From Bisporella sp. PMI_857 (taxonomy: Eukaryota; Ascomycota; Leotiomycetes; Helotiales; Helotiaceae): a stretch of DNA of 64,000 nucleotides. The position numbers were made by a program, and so were the translations under genes. Under the pieces are notes generated by a model that saw nothing but the letters and a program-made list of their open reading frames with translations, ran no database searches and was not told the DNA's origin. Location of the stretch: NCBI GenBank assembly GCA_021307315.1, contig JAJSPD010000050.1:62001-126000 (forward strand), in the 5' to 3' direction. Shown here piece after piece: positions 22,600 through 33,815 of this stretch (the first letter of the stretch is position 1; the number at the start of each line of letters is the position of its first letter).

Positions 22600-23103
22600 G
22601 GGGACTCAATGAGGAATGGCACTTAGAAATGAACTCAAAAGAGGGAAGGACAGTGTAAAGGGACTATAGCTTGCCATCCACCGAGTTATGCACTCATTTA
22701 TATGACTTACTTTGTTCAAAGAGCCTCCCAGTTTCTTCCTCATCGATCTTTCACAAGGCTGCTATGCGTCTTTGATATGTGGTAAATTGCTAAATCTTGA
22801 TGTTATTCTTCCACTGTCAGAATTTTCTGCTACTATGTGTTAATGTTGCGGGGAGACCTCTTCATCGCAAATTGTAATTTTGAATTCCAGTTTTTAATTT
22901 TGGTTAAGCCTTGTGGAGTTCAACTACATAGTCTCTAGTTATTCGAAAACACAGATGTAACATGTATATATAAAGGCATATATATCTTGTCTTTTTTTTG
23001 CAAAACTGCTCAGCGGAAATGGTTTTGATACCTGCCTAGAGCCTGGCGAAGCTTCTTAATAACCATAATAACCCCTCCTTTCTAGATGCTCTCTAATATA
23101 ATC
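22600..23103. other. Intergenic
   Basis: AT-rich, with no gene or repeat recognised. Confidence 0.4.
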
Positions 23104-24870
23104 AATAAATGTGAAACAATTCGGCCTCATAATTCTCAGCTAATCCCTCATATGCACTTCCAAACATAACTTTTGAGAAGCCCGGATCTCTCTCAAATTT
23201 CGAAACATCCTGAATCTCGCCGTCAATTAAACAGCACGCACCCACAAACAAATATTTGCCCTCTCCAAATTTTCGAAGTACCAGAGAGGCTGGATCCAGC
23301 AGCAACGATAATGATGTCCAACTTCGGAAAAAATTGGTCCCCAACTTGTATTGCTGTGTGACACAAGAGGAGCTTCGGTTTCAGTGCCTCTGGTCGTCCA
23401 GGGGGGTGGCGAACTCTGTGTGAAATTTTGAAACCCCGATTGATAGTCATCATCATATCGTAGAAGCTTGAGCCTATCAAGTTCTCGAAGATCCGCGTCC
23501 TGGGTAATTCTAGTCTCGAAAGCGCCAGTGATGACAGCTACGTAGATTCTTCTCAACACCAACACCTCGCCATCTGGATTATCTCTGAATCTAGGTCCTA
23601 CCCGATTGAAGTGAATGCTTTATCGGCGTAGAAGTTTGTGTGAGTTGAGACGTATGACCGGGGAATGAAGCCCTGCTTGATCGTGTAGTCCGGAACCCAG
23701 GATGGTATATCTCCTGTTGAAGTCACAGGCCGATTGTGAGACTCCACCCAGAGAAGTGGGATCAGAACTCTCCTGAAAAGGGAGCGTGCTACTCGTGTAT
23801 ACAATTTTCTCTTCGACATATTATAATCAACAGGAATCGCGTACTCTTTAAGAGCCATTCCGTAGAATGCGTAGACTTTGTCATGAAAATCCGTCGCATC
23901 TTGGTCTCTGAAACTCATAATTAATGCCGGGAAGGGAGGTGGATATTTGATAATATCTTTTCTTGAAAAGTTTGCTGCCTTAGACCTCAAGCTCAGTGTC
24001 TCTGCTATAACATCCGTGGTGTACCCAGCAGTTCGAAGCCAGGTAATCCAGTATTTCGCATGAGGCGGAACTACGAATCTATTCAGCGTCGTATGAGCAT
24101 CCAAAGCATGTGAAATTTGTGCTAGGAAATTTTTCCGAACCTCAAGTAGCTTACGGTATTCAATATATGCAATGCATACGGCATCTATTGAGAGTAGCTT
24201 CAAAGCGCCGATGTAGACCATCGCTTCGTTGGCGTGGATGACTTCTTGAATTATCCAAGTCCGAGACCACCAAGTTCTATTGAAGAGGCGATTATAAGCT
24301 TCCCATTCTGCTTTATAATCATAATTTAAATAGCCTCCTTAATTTTCAGAGTCTTTGCCGGTTGCGTTTCGGATAGAGATTTTATCGGAAAAATCCAAAT
24401 CCAACTTTGCACTTCCTTCCTCCCCAAGCCAAACTAAAACCCTTCTAGCTCCATCAACATCATAAATCTTTCTCATCTGAGATACCTGTTGGGCACGTTC
24501 CTCAGTATCATATTGATTTATGCAAATAGCATCAGCCCAAATGATTCTAGGTTCATGTTTTAGTTGTAGGTATCGTAATGCAGACTGGAGGTTCTTAGTG
24601 ACATAATAAGTGTTGCCGTGGACAAATATTGGGGTTGAAGGATTGTGTTTATCCTCGCCCCATTCGTATGATAAAGCTTCGAATTCAGGTTGGTCTTCTA
24701 ATCTGGCATGGAGGAGCTCATATTTTATCTCAGTGGCAAAGTTTGCGGCTGGGAAGAGTTTTAAAAGGCGAATAGGGTAGGTGTCTGAACCAGTAACTAG
24801 TGGTCCATATTTGATTTCGCTGCTCTTGCAACTCTCTATTATAGTTGTGGAGGCTGTGAGACTGTGATCA
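23104..24870 (-). pseudogene. HET-domain relic 2
   Basis: Read on the minus strand, the HET domain is well preserved: YPIRLLKLFPA, FEALSYEWGED, IIWADAICINQYDTEERAQQV, MRKIYDVDGARRVLVWLGEE. An in-frame TAA at 24339-24341 follows, and then, in the same frame, RTWWSRTWIIQEVIHA continues. The middle region (23598-24221) is open and includes SFRDQDATDFHDKVYAFYGMA and the family block IPSWVPDYT. The frame then changes near 23600, where NRVGPRFRDNPDGEVLVLRRI follows. It changes again near 23270-23330 before the C-terminal strand GEGKYLFVGACCLIDGEI. No initiator ATG is in frame at the N-terminus. At least one nonsense codon and two frame changes make it non-functional, although the HET domain itself is recent-looking. 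Confidence 0.85.
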
Positions 24871-25546
24871 GAGTGACGTAGTCAAGTAGAGAAGTCTCAG
24901 CTGGGCAATTCAGCTCGTACTGTAACGCCTCAGGTCGCTGATTAGATAATCGCTTTGGGCACACCACATATTTCAGCTTCAGAGGAATCAGTTTCCTTGG
25001 CACGTAACACACGCTGTTTGCCTGTATATATCATCTAACACAGTATTAGATGCTCCTAGTGGTGAGAATCAAATAACAGGTTAGCCTGCGGAGGACTCGC
25101 CGGGATCCCTACGATTGGGCAAGTGGGTAGCTTTGAAATATCATTACCTAGCCTCGTGTTAGGTCCAAGATTTATGGTCCAACCTCTAGGTAGAACCAAA
25201 TTTAATGGGCATCTAATCAAATGAGTTGCCAGGAATGAAAAATCCACGACCCATGGAGCTTTAGAACCCTTGTCATCGGGTAGATTAATCCGCTTTGTGC
25301 GACATGTTCATCCCTTGACTTTTAATAGCTGAGTATTAGCGCTGATATTCGCCTGTCGCTGAGGAGAAGAGGTTTTGATATTTGCTAAAGTTTCTAGTAT
25401 TGATTCAATGACCGTGGAATCTGAATGTTTTGAAGACGGTTAATAGACTAGTTGTCCAGTTTCTAAGCTGAGTACGGAATCAAATGCAAGCAGCGTGCTA
25501 GACTTTGGAAACAGTGCGATTCAGATATCTATCTATAATACATAGT
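24871..25546. other. Intergenic between HET relic 2 and EMC1
   Basis: No gene is recognised. It contains the upstream side of the HET relic and the 3' flank of EMC1. Confidence 0.4.
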
Positions 25547-28518
25547 CTATGTCATCCATCTCAAGTTGATTTGCTTCCTTCTTGTCTGTCAAATTGTTAG
25601 CGTGTCTATTTGAAATTTCAGGACGTTGAACTCACCATTGGCGCTAGAATAGCAACACCAACACCCAACGCCAACACCGTAGCCACCAAGCTTAACTTGT
25701 TGAACCCTTTCCCTAGTATATCAAAAGCAGCACTAGGTGCAACCCTGGTGCCAAAAATATCGATGCCATAAGCGAAAAGCAGACTTGTGCTTTCCAGCAG
25801 TGCAGGGCTGGTAATTACATTCTTAATACCAATTACCTCTCGTTCGTGAGTAAGGACTAGCTTGGGATCGATATCAATGACAGGCTGGTATTTGAATAAC
25901 CCTTCTTCGAGCTCAGGATTTGTTGGGTCGCGGCCAACAGGACGCCGGGGATTAAGGATAGTTTGCGGGATGCCGATGATGGCGTTAGATGAGGAGAGCG
26001 TGCAGAGGAGTTGCCGGGTGGTGATACCTTGCCCCGTTTGGGTAACGGACATCTTGCTGATGAGTTCAGGGGTGATGAAGGACTGGGTGATTACGTGGGG
26101 GACGGTTGGTTCAGCATTAGGAACCTCTGATGGTTCGAGACTAGATGAGTTGTCTGCTGTACCAAGGGGGCCGCGATCATTGGGGAAGGCCGACTCAAAG
26201 AGCTCCGAGACAACGAGCTGGTATCCTTTTGAGCCCGGAAGAGAGGAGGTGGCCGAGAGAACGTCACCCCATAGGGAATATGTAAACCAGTTTTCTGTTA
26301 AGGCTGAGGCTATTGGCTGGGTTGTGTCAACACCTTCATGACTGGAGGTGTAAAGAATGTCGCCAGATACGGAGTCTAGAAGGTAGAAGGATGCAGATGA
26401 AGCCTTATCAGATACTGCTGTGACTAAGATAAGGTTTGGGTTCAAGTATTTGTACAGAACATTCCGGTCCCAGAGAACTCTTCCGATGGAGGCAACAGGG
26501 TCGTGGGCAGGGCGTGAGACTGCACTGATGACTCTCTGGCCCGAAGAAGGTTGAAAGGTCCATTGGACAACCGGGTGTGCCTTGTCCGCGCTTATCTCAT
26601 ACTTCAAGCCTTTGATTTCCCCGTTGGTACTTTGGACTACGATAATGTCTTTTGGGGCTCTTGCACTCGGCACATCGTCCAATTTACCATCCAAGCCCAC
26701 AGGCAAAAGCCATTGGCCAAATTCGCTATCAACAACTACGGTGCTTGTAGTTGGCGATAGAGATGCAGACTCTGGTAGTTCAATAGTCTCTCCAGTAGTG
26801 GTCCTCACAACGAGGTAGTCTCCATCATTTCCTCTGATAGTGGTACGATCCTTGGCATTATCGACCCATAATCCACGGACGTCCCATTTTTTGCCAGAAT
26901 GGACTACATGAGCTTGCCTTGACCAAACAAGTCTTCCCTGATTGCCAGCATCAAGGGCATATAATCTTCCACGCTGGGTGGCAACAACAATCAACTTATT
27001 GAAGCCAAAAGTATCACGTGCTAACAAGCCAGGCTTAGTTGCACCAATCTCTATGGGCAAAATGCTATTCAAGAGGCGTTTTGGAAGCGACTGCAAATAA
27101 GCGGGCAAGTACTGCATATCATTGATGTGACGGTTGACACGATGAATGTAGGCTGATAGAGGGTTGCTGTGAGCCTCAGCCTCGAGTGTCTTGGCTAATG
27201 ATTCTGACTCTGGTATCTCGGCCCACTCAGCAGCGACTGCACCGGATAGACCTTCCAGACGAGACCAGGCCGTGCCTCCATTACGGAACAGAACCCAGTC
27301 TTCATTCTTGGTAACGATGGCTGACCGGACGGCGTAAGAATCAGCGGATTTCTTCACAACCTCGGAAACACCATGGATAAGATCACCATGATCTCTGGCA
27401 ACTGTAATTGGCCATTTGCCAAGAATGCCATGAGATGAGGAGGACAATAGAATGATTTCATCCTCAGTAAACCGAGTAAAGTATACATTCGCATCTTGGG
27501 AAGCAGTAGAAATTGCTCCCGCTCCGGGTAACTTTGGCAATTCGTATGCTTGCTTGATGCTACCATTTGCGAGATTGATGTGATACACATCTGCTCGGTT
27601 AGAAGAACTAGATTTGCTATGTACTAAGAAATGAGGCTGTGACTGGACAAGATGTGGTGCATGCAAAGTGACCTTGGTAATGGCTCCATCAAGCTCCTTC
27701 AGGGGAAGGCTTTGCTCGCCAGGCTTTCCCAGTATGTTGACTTTCAAATTCTTGAATGCCTTGTCGGTCCAGGCGACGATTGGAGCCGCTGAATTTGCGC
27801 CTACCAATAGCACATCTTCCGCGGAATGAACGTCGCTCTTTGCCGACAATGTATATTCGTTGGTCTTCAATCCGGAAAAGGAATCCAAGACCGTAACCTT
27901 TAGATTATACCCTCCCCAAGCCCCATGCAGAGAAATCAGATAGACGTTCCTGACATCCGTGCTGACCTGCAATGGTACATCCACACTGCTGTCCTTATAT
28001 TCCCAGACCACATTTCCACTGGCACCTGCGAGTTTCCGCACATTTGACCTTCCATCCTCATCGAACAAAACCAGTACGTCTTTGTGTCCTTTTGCGCCAG
28101 CCGCCAATTCCACAACCTCTAAATCCTTCACAGATCCGGCGAAGTTGGTCCCCCAAATTTCTTTCCCGCTCGTTGCGTCCCAAGCATCGACTCTACTTCC
28201 AATCGCAGAGACAATCTTGCCCTCACCCTCCACCGGCCGAAGAAAACTCGCATTAAACCCATCTTGTCCTATCGATTGCCGCCAAACCACCTCACTAGTC
28301 CCTGGATTTAGAGCTCCAATGACGCCTAAATCGCTCAACGTGAATAACAATGACGCTTTATCGAGCGGCCTGGGACGGTGGAAAAAGGTGGTATGTGGTT
28401 GTGGGATACCTAAAAGCTTGTGGTGGTAGTCGACATGGTATGCGTCATCCGCGAATACAGCGCGTGCCGTTGGAAGAATACTCAGTGTCAGGCATAGCAG
28501 AGTCGTTGGGAGGCGCAT
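25547..28518 (-). CDS. EMC1: ER membrane protein complex subunit 1
   Basis: This is the largest subunit of the EMC insertase, which inserts tail-anchored and multipass proteins into the ER membrane. Two exons, 28518-25636 and 25585-25547, encode 973 residues. A signal peptide (MRLPTTLLCLTLSILPTARA) precedes VFADDAYHVDYHHKLLG, the usual mature N-terminus. The lumenal part is a PQQ-like beta-propeller (LFTLSDLGVIGALNPGTSEVVWRQ and following). The conserved C-terminal DUF1620 region includes QTILNPRRPVGRDP and the LLFAYGIDIFGTRVAPSAAFD block. One membrane helix (LSLVATVLALGVGVAILAPM) follows, with the cytosolic tail TRRKQINLRWMT encoded by the 39-base last exon. Without the 50-base intron the protein would end in VSSTS. 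An ATG 222 bases upstream is in frame but would put 74 residues before the signal peptide, so I start at 28518. Confidence 0.95.
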
Positions 28519-29037
28519 GATGGTGGTGCTGGAGGTAATGGCCTTCCTGTTTGAAGAAGTGTTGTGCTGGAGCTCGGATTGTGGATTGTGAGCTTTCTCA
28601 TGCCTCAGGCAGAAACGTTGATTAGATCTGGCCCCAGAATGAACATCATTTCCAGGTCCCCTTCCTCTACGATCGAAAATATCTGAAAGCTCATTATCAT
28701 TCAACTTCAATGGTGTTATGTTGAGTATTGGAGTAATCATTCCCTTAGGAGTTGCTCTGGTGCGCTACCCATCATTTTCTTCCAATTATCTAATTCTCTA
28801 GAGACCTCTACATTCATTCCCATGATAGTGTTCGTTAGATTCTATCTTATTTCATTGTTGCTCTATTGAATATACTGCTATCATCGCTTTCGATGTTTCC
28901 TATGAGTAACTTGCTGTCGCTGTTCAAAGCTCCCAAGTCTGGTGAGGACCGACGGGAAAACTCCATCTTGCATACTCATCAAGCGCATAAACTAGATGAA
29001 TAGTTCCTTTCTAGTGCCTCGCGACTTAACTCATCGA
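28519..29037. other. Intergenic between EMC1 start and transporter end
   Basis: Contains the EMC1 promoter and leader and the 3' flank of the transporter gene. The in-frame upstream ATG at 28740 belongs to the leader. Confidence 0.5.
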
Positions 29038-30477
29038 TCAAGTCTTAGATCTCAAGCCCCATCCAATTTCTTTGACCCTCGCCGCCATCACAAACACAGC
29101 AGCAAGTATATTACACGTCCCACAAAAACACGCAGGAGCAATCCACCCGTACCTATCAAGCAGTACGCCGGCAACTGGGTTACCAACAAGCAAACCCAAC
29201 CCACCAAACGCAAAACTTTGCCCCATATGCGTGCCTACCAGTGCGATATCCTTCGATATCGTGGCCAATGCCGGCCCGGTGGCGCTGATGAATGTTCCTG
29301 AAAAAAACCCATAGAATATACAGAACGTTACCACAGAGCCAAGCGTAGAGATGGACGTCCACGTGAACGCCACTATGCCGCACACAGCGGAAAATGGAGT
29401 CATCATGTTCAACGGACCGATGATGTCGGCAAAGAAGTTGGGAAGTATCCGACCGCAGACTGAAGCAGCGTTGAGGATAGAGAGTAAGTAGAATGACTGG
29501 TCTTCTGTTGCGAACCCTGTGTTCAAAGAGTATGTAGAGAGGTAATAGAAAGGGATAAACATCCCCATCATCCCGAAAAACTCGCCCATCGAGAAGAGCA
29601 TATACGGAATATTCCTCACAACCTTAAGATCCACAAACGGTCGCCGTTCCGCAGGGAAAGATTTCGCGCGCATAACGAGGATGGGAATCATGAGCGTGCC
29701 AAGCATAGTGAAAGCCATGACTCTCGTGGTCCATGCGAAGCCCAGCCGCGGGAGCAGCTTGTGGAACATGATGGGATACATCACTCCGCCGGCGGAACTC
29801 CCACTCGCCCCAATCCCCGTGGCAAATGCTCTCCTCTTCGTGAAATACTGCGGCATCACTGCCACACTCGGTAGCAACAAACATCCTGCACCGAATCCCT
29901 GCAGGACGCCCTGTGCAAGCACGAGCTGCCAGTACTCTTTGCAAATGCCGATAAGCATCATGCCGAGAACAGTGAAGAAGGAGCCGCAGAGCACGAGCGC
30001 GCGCATATGCCCTTCATCATAAATCTGTCCCGTACACAGTCCTCCCACAAAGAGCAGCAGGAAAGCCTGGATTGAGCCTATCCATGAAATATTCGAAGGA
30101 CTCTGATCTGACAGGATGGCTCCTTCGTAGTAGATCTGGAAGGCGCCAAAGGTGTTTGCTACTCCCCTAAAGTATGTCAGCTTCAATTGCCTGAGTTGCT
30201 TTCGGTAAAAATAGAGAGGAGGAAATGGACTATACCAAGAATTAAACATCATGAAGAATGCGCCGAGGACTTGGAGGCAGGCGAGGAGGTTACTGCTTGG
30301 TGCTGGGTCTCCATTTTCTGGGTTTTGTACGACGAGTTGTGATTCTTGAGTTTTCCCAGGGCATTTATCGTTGATGCAAGGCACTGAGATCTCGTTCTGG
30401 TTGGATATTTCAACACCTTTTTCGCACTTTATCTGATTTGGTCCTGTCATTTCCCCACAAAATTTCCCATTTTCCAT
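29038..30477 (-). CDS. MFS transporter, monocarboxylate-permease type
   Basis: The gene encodes a 456-residue major facilitator with about 12 membrane helices. Exons are 30477-30236 and 30166-29038. A polar cytosolic N-terminus precedes LLACLQVLGAFFMMFNSW; splicing then gives GVANTFGAFQIYYEGAILSD, the usual opening of fungal MCT-like permeases (family: WGxxNxFGxFQxYY). Family blocks include SNISWIGSIQAFLLL, FGAGCLLLPSVAVMPQYF with KRRAFATGI, GASGSSAGGVMYPIM, and GxNxAGRILPxxxAD-like NAASVCGRILPNFFADIIGP. Such proteins carry monocarboxylates or related small acids across the plasma membrane. The substrate cannot be told. The 69-base intron is open and a multiple of three, so a retained form would add 23 residues before helix 1 ends. 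Confidence 0.92.
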   Translation of the reverse strand: MENGKFCGEMTGPNQIKCEKGVEISNQNEISVPCINDKCPGKTQESQLVVQNPENGDPAPSSNLLACLQVLGAFFMMFNSWYSPFPPLYFYRKQLRQLKLTYFRGVANTFGAFQIYYEGAILSDQSPSNISWIGSIQAFLLLFVGGLCTGQIYDEGHMRALVLCGSFFTVLGMMLIGICKEYWQLVLAQGVLQGFGAGCLLLPSVAVMPQYFTKRRAFATGIGASGSSAGGVMYPIMFHKLLPRLGFAWTTRVMAFTMLGTLMIPILVMRAKSFPAERRPFVDLKVVRNIPYMLFSMGEFFGMMGMFIPFYYLSTYSLNTGFATEDQSFYLLSILNAASVCGRILPNFFADIIGPLNMMTPFSAVCGIVAFTWTSISTLGSVVTFCIFYGFFSGTFISATGPALATISKDIALVGTHMGQSFAFGGLGLLVGNPVAGVLLDRYGWIAPACFCGTCNILAAVFVMAARVKEIGWGLRSKT

Positions 30478-31267
30478 CTCTCAAGTGAAACCGCCCCGAA
30501 ATCCTTTTCTTATGCTCATAAGTATTTATTAGCACTTAGCCACCTTTAACATACATATTTTCTTTTCAATTTTCTTAGAAAGGCCATAAGGAAAAGAGTC
30601 ACACCGACATAATTGCAACATAGGTAATTTGTCAGCGAAAGACGGGATGGGCACTAGAGCAGGTTTCCCCGCATATTAATAATAGGAGCGCGGAAAGTTG
30701 CGAGATTCTGCGAATTCGGAATCCACTGCCCAGCATCGTCGGAAGGTTTTCCTCATTGGTTAATGATGTGGTTATTTCCATCGGACTGGCTGGCTTTGGT
30801 CGAGTGTGTTAATGGGAGCACTATCTTTCACATGCCAAATACGCTTTTTCTTCCACTTTCAGCCTCAATTTACTGCCTTCATCCTGCATTGCAATAGCCT
30901 CAGATATCCTGCCACTTTCATCGGCTAGCCCTTTCAGTCGAGTTTGATCTTAGTCATGGAGGGAAATACCATTTTGCCATGTTCTATTCTGGAAGCCAAC
31001 CTTGCTCTCGCCTTCGCTCGTCCTAGGGCGGGTTCCTGAGCGTCAATGTATGAGCAGCCTGTGGCTCAATTGTGATCTGAAGGAACTTCTAAACTGCGGT
31101 GGATTAAGGGCACCATACTGTTCAATCTCGTAATTTGAGTGGTTGATTCTGTGGGATGTGTTATGTATTGCTCCTTTAACCTAACATTCGCAGCTCAGCT
31201 ATGAGGCTCACTCAATCATTTCATTGAGCAAATATTATCTTCACGTGCCTAAGATCTAGAAATATCT
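30478..31267. other. Intergenic upstream of the MFS transporter gene
   Basis: Promoter side of the transporter gene, then unannotated DNA up to the transcription-factor relic. No gene is recognised. Confidence 0.4.
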
Positions 31268-32790
31268 TCAGAACTCCCTGGGACCAAACAGATCCTGAAA
31301 GCCATACTGAAGTCCATCATTGTTAAGCGCGAATTCCACCCAATCAACAACATCGTTGTCCAATTGAAAACTCCTATTCTCAAGAGGCAGCGGAGTAGGA
31401 CAGATATTGACACTCAGCATCTCGGGGATTCTGTGCGAAGAGTTGTAATTTAAAATCCATTTTTTCAGTCGCGCCGCCGATTGCAATATATTGACTAGCA
31501 TACTACCACCAATACAGGTGGCTTCCTCAGCCCCATCAATCACCTTGCCCAACTAGTAGCTGACTCGCAGGCTCAGAACATCGACAAATGCTCCATACGC
31601 ATTACCGAGTGCGGTGACAGCTATATAAAGCTTCACTAAAACCCATTGCGCATACAATACCTTCACTATGAATAAGATCAATAGCAAGGACATGATAGCG
31701 GTCATGTCTGAGCTAGGAAAGAGGTCCGGAACCGCATGGCAGAGATGTCGAAGCGCTGTGATGGATCTGATATAATTCTGAGTGACCAGTGACCACCGGC
31801 CTGGGAAAATCAGTTACAGACAACCGTTCGGCGATGAATGGGCCAGCGAATGATTGTTTGGTCGTTGGCATATGTAATATGCATTCGTGGACGAATATTG
31901 TTGCACCATGTTCATACATTTTCAGGCTTGAGCACCATAGAGAGGGAGCAACCTATGTTTTCTAGTCTGTGATGAGGTTTTGGCAGGTCTATCGTGTGTG
32001 GAGGCTATTAACATCTAGCACAGTGTCGGAATTGCAGAAACGATTGTGTAACGGTATCTGTTCGCATAGTCGCTCGGCACGGACGAATTGGCATAGTAGT
32101 CGGTCTCCAGAGAGACCATCAGTGCAATGCTTCCGGGAAACAAGTTTAGACTCGTGAAATTGATCCTAAGATATTCGGCGAGGAGTCCTCATGCAAACAG
32201 CCATGCTGACGGAGAGAAGATAGCACGTATTCCATTCCGCCATGCATCTGCTGGATGGATTTGCTCGCTGATTGCGGAGAAGCCTGTTGAAAGTGGACCT
32301 GTTTCCTGATTAATACCGATATCGTTGGCCAAGTTAATAGCTAACATAATCAACTGATCTAGGTGTGCTTGGATGAAATGTCTCAACGGTTGGTATCAGA
32401 AGATCATAATCTGAATCACCTGCACGATTTCCAATGGCCTAAAGTGGAGGTTTAGCCTATACATCATGGTGTTCGGTCCCAATTTAAGCAAATGGCTTCT
32501 GCACTCAGATCAAATTTGAGTGCTACACACACTTTTCAGCTTTAGCAACCGTTTCTGGTATGAACAGATTCATGGCCACTTTTGTGACCTGATTCTGCAC
32601 ATCCCCCGGAAGTGTACCTTGACTCGCTGTAACGACGATTGCTTGGAGCAGGAACGGATATCTCTCACACAACGCTCCGTAGTCCAGTCTAGCAGCCAGC
32701 AAGGCAAGTGGGATTCTAGGCTTTATCTCAATGCGATACTTTGCCAGGGGTTGCGTCTGTATATCACGTGGAACTAAATCATCAATCGCG
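31268..32790 (-). pseudogene. Fungal-specific transcription factor (middle homology region) relic
   Basis: Minus-strand pieces match the order of fungal Zn2Cys6-type regulators downstream of the DNA-binding domain. RYPFLLQAIVVTASQGTLPGD near 32670-32600 resembles RPFLLLAILATAS. HLDQLIMLAINLANDIGINQ near 32360-32300 resembles the QLIxLAxxLAxDLGLH motif. YEHGATIFVHECILH near 31915 resembles the YExxxxxHEVxLH segment. KVIDGAEEATCIGGSML to FGPREF at 31268-31552 gives the C-terminal part after a TAG. I see no zinc-cluster cysteines. The several frame changes and stops between pieces cannot be repaired by introns. Such proteins would regulate nearby metabolic genes. This copy is dead. Confidence 0.55.
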
Positions 32791-33815
32791 AGGCCGATAT
32801 TCGTAAGGACAAATAATTCCGTGAGGCACCTGCAACCAATGGAATCTGGTCTGGAAAGTCATCGATCGGCTCTGGATCATCGAATGAAATTGTGAGCACT
32901 ATACACAAAAGTAACTTAATTTTTTGCATTTCTCCTTTTTCTTTTAAGGTTGAGCCCTAATTATCAAAGTTATATGCAAACGGAGAGTTAAAAATATCGG
33001 TATCAAAAGCTAGACATAGTTGGCTGAACCACATTTATTTTTTCGAGGGAAAGGACAAAGGATTAAAACACAGCGGGGGGATCTGAAGGCTGAAGGCTTA
33101 TCCGAATGCCGCGGTGAGGCTTGATACGGCCTCCGTGTAGGTGAGTGACTCGAACTCGTACTTAAAATATGTAAGGATTTGGGAATCATGGGAATAGAAC
33201 AATTATTCAGACCTGGCTCGACCATAGGAAACTCGTTGCCTCTCACGTCCAAAACCCACCTCGTTACATATCTTAGATTAGGCATCTCACCTTTAAATTC
33301 ATCAAAAAAGGAAACAAGCAGACAATATAGTAAAACTCATAGCATGCTGTCTCGCCTATGTAGAGCTTTGATAACCACCAAAAGGATATAAATGCAGCCG
33401 CTTTCATTTTGTCTATCCCATATATGCGCCATGAATCCCAATTCCTCCTTATGCAAGGCATTCTAGAGACATGATTGTGGCGAGATGTAATACGAAAGTA
33501 AAAAGCACGCCTATGGTCCATAACTATCTATTCTTAAGAAATAATCCACAACCAGCACTTGGCGCGGAAATGATGATTCGTGAAAAGCGAGTTATCTGTG
33601 AAGATATAGACAGGGCTTCGGTTTCGGTCGATGATCAGTCGGAAAATTGGCGACTTTAGGCCAGTGATTTATGGTAAAAGCACTGTCTAATCCGGTGTAC
33701 GGGGGTATCAAGTGTATCTGTTGTGGTTCATAAATTCATGACAAGGCCGGCAGAGAATCTGTTTTGTAAGAGCACAGAACAATCGACTAGCAATCATTCC
33801 TCTTTCCGTGGCTCT
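32791..33815. other. Intergenic
   Basis: It may contain the N-terminal remains of the transcription-factor relic, but I could not find a zinc cluster. No other gene is recognised. Confidence 0.35.

Noticed and set aside
25862..26341. Long antisense frames inside EMC1 (also at 27959-28429)
   Set aside because: Shadows of the EMC1 coding frame; no domain and no independent start context.
28519..28740. Upstream in-frame ATG extending EMC1 by 74 residues
   Set aside because: It would bury the signal peptide inside the protein; the family starts at the signal peptide.
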